A stretch of 64,000 nt of DNA from Candidatus Kouleothrix ribensis (GTDB taxonomy: Bacteria > Chloroflexota > Chloroflexia > Chloroflexales > Roseiflexaceae), in assembly GCA_016722075.1 (NCBI GenBank), contig JADKGW010000001.1, positions 3,100,001 to 3,164,000 on the forward strand, written 5' to 3'. The position numbers were made by a program, and so were the translations under genes. Below, one piece after another: positions 60,689 through 64,000 of this stretch. The notes below the pieces were generated by a model. The model ran no database searches. It was not told the DNA's origin and saw only the letters and a list, made by a program, of their open reading frames with translations. Every line of letters begins with the position of its first letter. Position 1 is the stretch's first letter.

Positions 60689-61840
60689 ATGCCGCCACTG
60701 CCGATCATCCAGATGTCAGCGCGGCCTGGCGTGATCGAGCTGGGCTTCGGCCAGCCCGACCCGGCGCTGCTACCGGCCGAGGGCTTGCGCTGCGCCGCCG
60801 ACGCGGCGCTGGCGCGCTGGGGCGCGAGCGCGCTGGCCTATGGCGCTGAGCGCGGCCCCGGCCCACTGCTCGAGTGGCTCGGCCAGCACCTCGCACAGAT
60901 CGATGGTCGTGCACCCGAACCCGGCGAGCTGCTGATCACCGCCGGCGTGTCGCTGGCGATCGACCAGATCTGTACGCTGTGCGCACACCCAGGCGATATT
61001 GTGCTGGCCGAATCGCCCTGCTACCACCTGGCGCTGCGCATCTTCCGCGATCATCCGCTCGAGCTGCGCGCCGCCGCCACCGATGGCCAGGGCCTCGACA
61101 TCGCTGCGCTGGCCGATCAGCTGGCTGCGCTGCGCCGCGCCGGGCGCACGCCCCGGCTGCTCTATACCATCCCAACCTTCAACAACCCCACCGGCACAAG
61201 CCTGCCGGCCGGGCGGCGCCGCGCGCTGGTAGAGCTGGCCGCGCACGAGGGGCTGCTGATCATCGAGGACGACGTGTACCGCGAGCTGGCCTACGACAGC
61301 GCGGCGCCGCCCTCGCTATGGAGCATGGCCGCGCCCGGCACGGTCGTGCGGCTCGGCTCGTTCGCCAAGTCGCTGGCGCCAGGGCTACGGCTGGGCTGGC
61401 TCACCGCCGGCACGGCGCTGGTGCGGCGCTGCGTGAGCGGCGGGGTGATCGACAGTGGCGGCGGGGTCAACCACTTCACCGGCCTGATCGTGGCGCAGTA
61501 TGGGATCTCGGGCCAGTACGCCGCGCAAGTCGAGCGCTTCCGCACGGCCTACCGCGCCCGCCGCGACGCACTGCTGGATGGATTGCGCGCATCCATGCCG
61601 GCGGGCTGCGCATGGGATGCGCCGGCCGGTGGCTATTTCGTGTGGCTGCGGCTGCCGGAGGGGATGGACGCCACCGCGCTGCTGTCGCAGGCCGAGGCCG
61701 CCGGCGTATCGTACGTGCCAGGCGCACGCTTTCATTGCGATACACGCGGTGCAAACGGCCTGCGGCTGGCGTTCAGCCTGTACTGCGAGGCCGACCTAAG
61801 CGAGGGTGCGCGCCGGCTGGGCGCGGCGCTCGGCCAGTAG
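60689..61840 (+). CDS. PLP-dependent aminotransferase (MocR/2-aminoadipate-type, class I/II)
   Basis: 383 residues of fold-type I. GELLITAGVSLAIDQICTLC; IPTFNNPTGTSLPAGRRRAL contains the NPTG-type Asn; IIEDDVYRELAYDSAAPPSL the ring-binding Asp and Tyr; Lys227 in GSFAKSLAPGLRLGW is the Schiff-base lysine; the C-terminal Arg is in NGLRLAFSLY. It resembles LysN-type 2-aminoadipate transaminases without the GntR domain. ATG 60689 follows GAGGAA. Likely cotranscribed with ggt, suggesting amino-acid or peptide scavenging. Confidence 0.9.
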   Translation: MPPLPIIQMSARPGVIELGFGQPDPALLPAEGLRCAADAALARWGASALAYGAERGPGPLLEWLGQHLAQIDGRAPEPGELLITAGVSLAIDQICTLCAHPGDIVLAESPCYHLALRIFRDHPLELRAAATDGQGLDIAALADQLAALRRAGRTPRLLYTIPTFNNPTGTSLPAGRRRALVELAAHEGLLIIEDDVYRELAYDSAAPPSLWSMAAPGTVVRLGSFAKSLAPGLRLGWLTAGTALVRRCVSGGVIDSGGGVNHFTGLIVAQYGISGQYAAQVERFRTAYRARRDALLDGLRASMPAGCAWDAPAGGYFVWLRLPEGMDATALLSQAEAAGVSYVPGARFHCDTRGANGLRLAFSLYCEADLSEGARRLGAALGQ

Positions 61841-61875
61841 GCCAGGCCGCGCAGCCACCGGCCGGCAGGCCTGGG

Positions 61876-62811
61876 CTACTTCTGCGGAACGTGCTCGTGG
61901 GCGTGGTAGCTCGAGCGCACCAGCGGCCCGCTTTCGACATGCCTGAACCCGCGGCGCAAGCCCTCGCCCTTGAACATCGCAAACTCGGCCGGCGTCACGT
62001 AGCGATCGATCGGCCAGTGCGCGGTCGACGGTGCCAGATACTGGCCGATCGTCATCACATCGCAATCAGCGGCGCGCAGGTCGTCCATCACGCGCAGCAC
62101 CTCGTCGTTGGTCTCGCCCGCGCCAACCATGATGCCGCTCTTCGTCACAACCTGGTCGCCGCCGAGCGTGCGGGCGCGGCGCAGCAGCTCGATCGACTGA
62201 TGGTAGCTGGCCTTGGGGCGGAAGCGCCGAAAGATGCGCGGCACGGTCTCGATGTTATGGTTAAGCACATCGGGGCGCGCGTCCATCACCATGCGCAGAG
62301 CATCCCAGTTGCCCTCGAAATCGGGGATCAGCACCTCGATTTTGCACTCGGGCAGGCGCGCGCGGATCTTGTAGATCGACTCGGCGAAGATATGCGCCCC
62401 GCCGTCAGGCTGGTCGTCGCGATTGACTGCGGTGAGCACGGTATGCTTAAGCCGCAGGTGCGCGACCGCCTCGGCGATCCGATCAGGCTCCTGCTCGTCG
62501 AGCGGGCCGGGCTTACCCTTAGCAATTGCGCAGTAGCGGCAGCCGCGCGTACACACCTCGCCCAGCAGCAAAAAGGTGGCGGTGCGGTGGTTCCAGCACT
62601 CGCCGATATTTGGGCAGCGCGCCTCCTCGCACACGGTATGCAGGCGCATCTCGCGCATCAGGCCGCGCACATCCTCGTAGTTGGCGCCGGCGGGCATCCT
62701 GGCGCGCAGCCACTCGGGGCGGCGGGCGCGCGGCGCCGGCGGGGCGATCGGCTCGGCCGGGGCGGCGCCCGGCATAGGGGCGGCCGGCGTGAGCGGTATG
62801 AACTCGGCCAT
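61876..62811 (-). CDS. lipA: Lipoyl synthase
   Basis: 311 residues. The LipA-specific cluster motif is CEEARCPNIGECW and the radical-SAM motif CTRGCRYCAI (C-x3-C-x2-C); the C-terminal RSSYHAHE holds the conserved Ser ligand. The enzyme inserts two sulfurs into octanoyl groups on lipoyl domains. The N terminus is extended by a Pro/Ala-rich stretch (TPAAPMPGAAPAEPIAPPAP). ATG 62811 is preferred over 62904; AAAGG lies about 9 bases upstream. No lipB is in the window. Confidence 0.97.
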   Translation of the reverse strand: MAEFIPLTPAAPMPGAAPAEPIAPPAPRARRPEWLRARMPAGANYEDVRGLMREMRLHTVCEEARCPNIGECWNHRTATFLLLGEVCTRGCRYCAIAKGKPGPLDEQEPDRIAEAVAHLRLKHTVLTAVNRDDQPDGGAHIFAESIYKIRARLPECKIEVLIPDFEGNWDALRMVMDARPDVLNHNIETVPRIFRRFRPKASYHQSIELLRRARTLGGDQVVTKSGIMVGAGETNDEVLRVMDDLRAADCDVMTIGQYLAPSTAHWPIDRYVTPAEFAMFKGEGLRRGFRHVESGPLVRSSYHAHEHVPQK

Positions 62812-62925
62812 TATAGGTAACCTTTCATAGGCCTGGAAAGGGCGGTAGGGCAGGTTAAGCGCGCTGGATCGCAGGTGTTGCCGCTGCGCGAGGTAGTGTA
62901 CCATATTCGGGCTGATTTGCCCAAA

Positions 62926-63168
62926 CGGGGCGCTTCGCCCCGTGCCCCCGCTGAGGCTTTCCGGGGCGCGTCGCCCCCGGCCCCCCCGATTAGCCCTTCC
63001 GGGGCGCTTCGCCCCCGGCCCCCGGATCTCGGGGCGCGTCGCCCCCGGCCCCCCCGATTAGCCCTTCCGGGGCGCGTCGCCCCCGGCCCCCCGATTAGCC
63101 CTTCCGGGGCGCGTCGCCCCCGGCCCCCGGATCTCGGGGCGCGTCGCCCCCGGCCCCCCGATTAGGGG
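62926..63168. repeat. GC-rich hairpin repeat array with two alternating spacers
   Basis: Seven copies of a unit close to CGGGGCGCGTCGCCCCCGGC begin at 62926, 62962, 63000, 63030, 63068, 63105 and 63135. Each contains the hairpin GGGGCG-CGT-CGCCCC. Two spacers are used: CGATTAGCCCTTC and GGATCT. The spacer order (first copy divergent) is long, short, long, long, short, end, so larger blocks were duplicated. Confidence 0.8.
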
Positions 63169-63188
63169 AACCGAGCCGGTTCCCCTAA
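63162..63188. terminator. 12-bp perfect hairpin at the end of the repeat array
   Basis: TTAGGGGAACCG, loop AGC, CGGTTCCCCTAA. It is a candidate terminator for the phospholipase-D-type gene reading in from the right. Confidence 0.55.
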
Positions 63189-63374
63189 AACCCCTCCGGC
63201 AAGCAACGCTGTACCAACGAGTACGCACTACGCACATGCCCCAGGGCGCACCCGCACGTTATTCGGTGCCCCAGGGCATGCGCGCCGGGCGATCGGCATA
63301 TGACAGCCTCAAATAGGGGGTCCGGGGCAACGCCCCGGCGGCGGGGTGCAGGGGCCGGCGGCGGCCCCTGCCGC

Positions 63375-63486
63375 GGGGCACGGGGGCGCGCAGCCCCCGG
63401 AATCGTGTGGAGGCACGCGGGGCACAGGGGCGCGCAGCCCCCGGAATCGTGTGGAGGCACGCGGGGCACGGGGCGCGCAGCCCCGG
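63375..63486. repeat. 44-bp direct repeats with GC hairpins, 2.5 copies
   Basis: Units at 63375-63418 and 63419-63462 differ at one base; a partial third runs 63463-63486. Each contains GGGGGC-GCGCA-GCCCCC or a slightly shortened form. They lie directly after the stop codon of the phospholipase-D-type gene. Confidence 0.75.
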
Positions 63487-63488
63487 AG

Positions 63489-64000
63489 CTATCTGGGTGG
63501 AGCCAGCGCCAACGCCCGCACGCGCTGAAACTCACCCTCAAACGCCTGCGCCAGCTTAGGATCATCCACGATCAACAGATTCTCATCGTTCTCACCATCG
63601 GCGTTAACCGTGAAGTTGTACGAGCCGAAAATCACGGTCTGGCCATCGATAATGAACACCTTGTGGTGCATCGGGTAGGGGTTGCCGTCTTGTAGCACGT
63701 CGAGCTTGACCTTCAGGAATTTGCCGTATTCGCTGAACAGCGTCTCCGAGCCGGTGGTCTCGAACACGCCCGACACCTGCACGCCGGCTTTGGCCATCTG
63801 GCGCACGGTGCGTCCGATCGTATCACTGGTGAACGAGAAGGCCAGAAAGTGGATTGACTGCTTGGCCAGCTGCAAGCGATCGACGATCCGCTGGGCAGCC
63901 CGGCCCTCGGGGGCGAAGTAGTTCTCGACGCGCGCGCCGCCGATCGTGATCACCGGGTCGTTCAGGCTGGCCGGCTTGGCCGGGCCAAACAGCCGCTGCA
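63489..64000 (-). CDS. Phospholipase D-like protein, C-terminal part (5' end outside window)
   Basis: The frame runs off the right edge. The visible 170 residues hold one HKD motif, PMHHKVFIIDGQTVIFGSYN (H-x-K-x4-D), with the typical preceding AKQSIHFLAFSFTSDTIGRT. This is probably the second of two HKD halves or a single-HKD nuclease of the Nuc type. Substrate (phospholipid, DNA or other phosphodiester) cannot be told. GC-rich repeats start 2 bp after its stop. Confidence 0.85.
   Translation of the reverse strand, partial: QRLFGPAKPASLNDPVITIGGARVENYFAPEGRAAQRIVDRLQLAKQSIHFLAFSFTSDTIGRTVRQMAKAGVQVSGVFETTGSETLFSEYGKFLKVKLDVLQDGNPYPMHHKVFIIDGQTVIFGSYNFTVNADGENDENLLIVDDPKLAQAFEGEFQRVRALALAPPR

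Noticed and set aside
59044..60708. 554-residue minus-strand open frame
   Set aside because: Antisense to the gamma-glutamyltransferase gene, whose motifs are unambiguous.
62875..63165. Pro/Arg-rich 96-residue frame
   Set aside because: It is only the translation of the GC-rich hairpin repeats, with no ribosome site.
62926..63168. CRISPR array
   Set aside because: Spacers are of two recurring sequences rather than unique, units are hairpins of GC repeats, and no cas gene is near.

Overview
The window is GC-rich bacterial chromosome, most probably from a filamentous or phototroph-related member of the Chloroflexota (Roseiflexus/Kouleothrix-like). This is inferred from several MalT-type LuxR regulators, a protoglobin, a processive MGDG-synthase-like glycosyltransferase, and a tmRNA whose tag reads AKNNTWARSSAVALAA. 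No taxonomic search was possible.

Layout. 0-5.3 kb: 3' end of a MalT-type regulator, then a rifampicin-phosphotransferase-like PEP-utilising enzyme translationally coupled to an MFS exporter behind a perfect operator. 5.4-6.7 kb: protoglobin-MarR operon with two identical-type operators around its -10. 6.8-10.3 kb: gene debris (HU, DprA-like) and a TetR-SDR-LtrA cluster with matching TetR operators. 10.3-14.05 kb: GAF/LuxR regulator divergent from a cupin, broken NmrA, IS110 and hydrolase fragments, and an IS982-family element with 18-bp perfect ends. 14.05-18.03 kb and 29.66-33.27 kb: two copies of one arrangement, a MalT-type LuxR ATPase, a paralogous 90-aa protein and a small polytopic membrane protein, both apparently transcribed leaderless.

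18.1-24.6 kb is a defence island: a decayed Wadjet JetD gene, a type III restriction-modification system (mod-res), and a MntA/HepT toxin-antitoxin pair whose four genes overlap head to tail, followed by an SMC-like ATPase remnant. 24.7-29.6 kb carries YdeI-like, F420-type nitroreductase-like, prolyl oligopeptidase and PfkB kinase genes. 33.5-41.9 kb holds a large AAA/TPR/LuxR regulator, a second cupin, a phosphoesterase, a membrane-anchored PAF-acetylhydrolase-like hydrolase and an APH-fold kinase. 41.9-43.9 kb contains a DinD/BRO-type antirepressor remnant beside ssrA, then an ECF sigma/anti-sigma pair.

44-51.5 kb is an envelope and redox region: FmdB zinc ribbon, TlpA thioredoxin, Lgt, OsmC, a two-component system with a secreted Gly/Met-rich protein, a degenerate Rieske-like membrane protein and a methyltransferase. 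51.6-59.05 kb is a lipid/glycan/secreted-protein cluster (App1 phosphatase, GT39-like mannosyltransferase, methyltransferase, MGDG-synthase-like GT, secreted glycosidase-like protein) unusually rich in single-base frameshifts, several in C or G runs, which suggests consensus errors as much as decay. 59.06-64 kb: gamma-glutamyltransferase, PLP aminotransferase, lipoyl synthase, a GC-rich hairpin repeat tract, and the 3' part of a phospholipase-D-fold gene.

Regulation stands out. Five LuxR-type genes, one TetR, one MarR, one OmpR-type response regulator and one ECF sigma factor occur in 64 kb, and several have operators or start-proximal promoters readable in the sequence.
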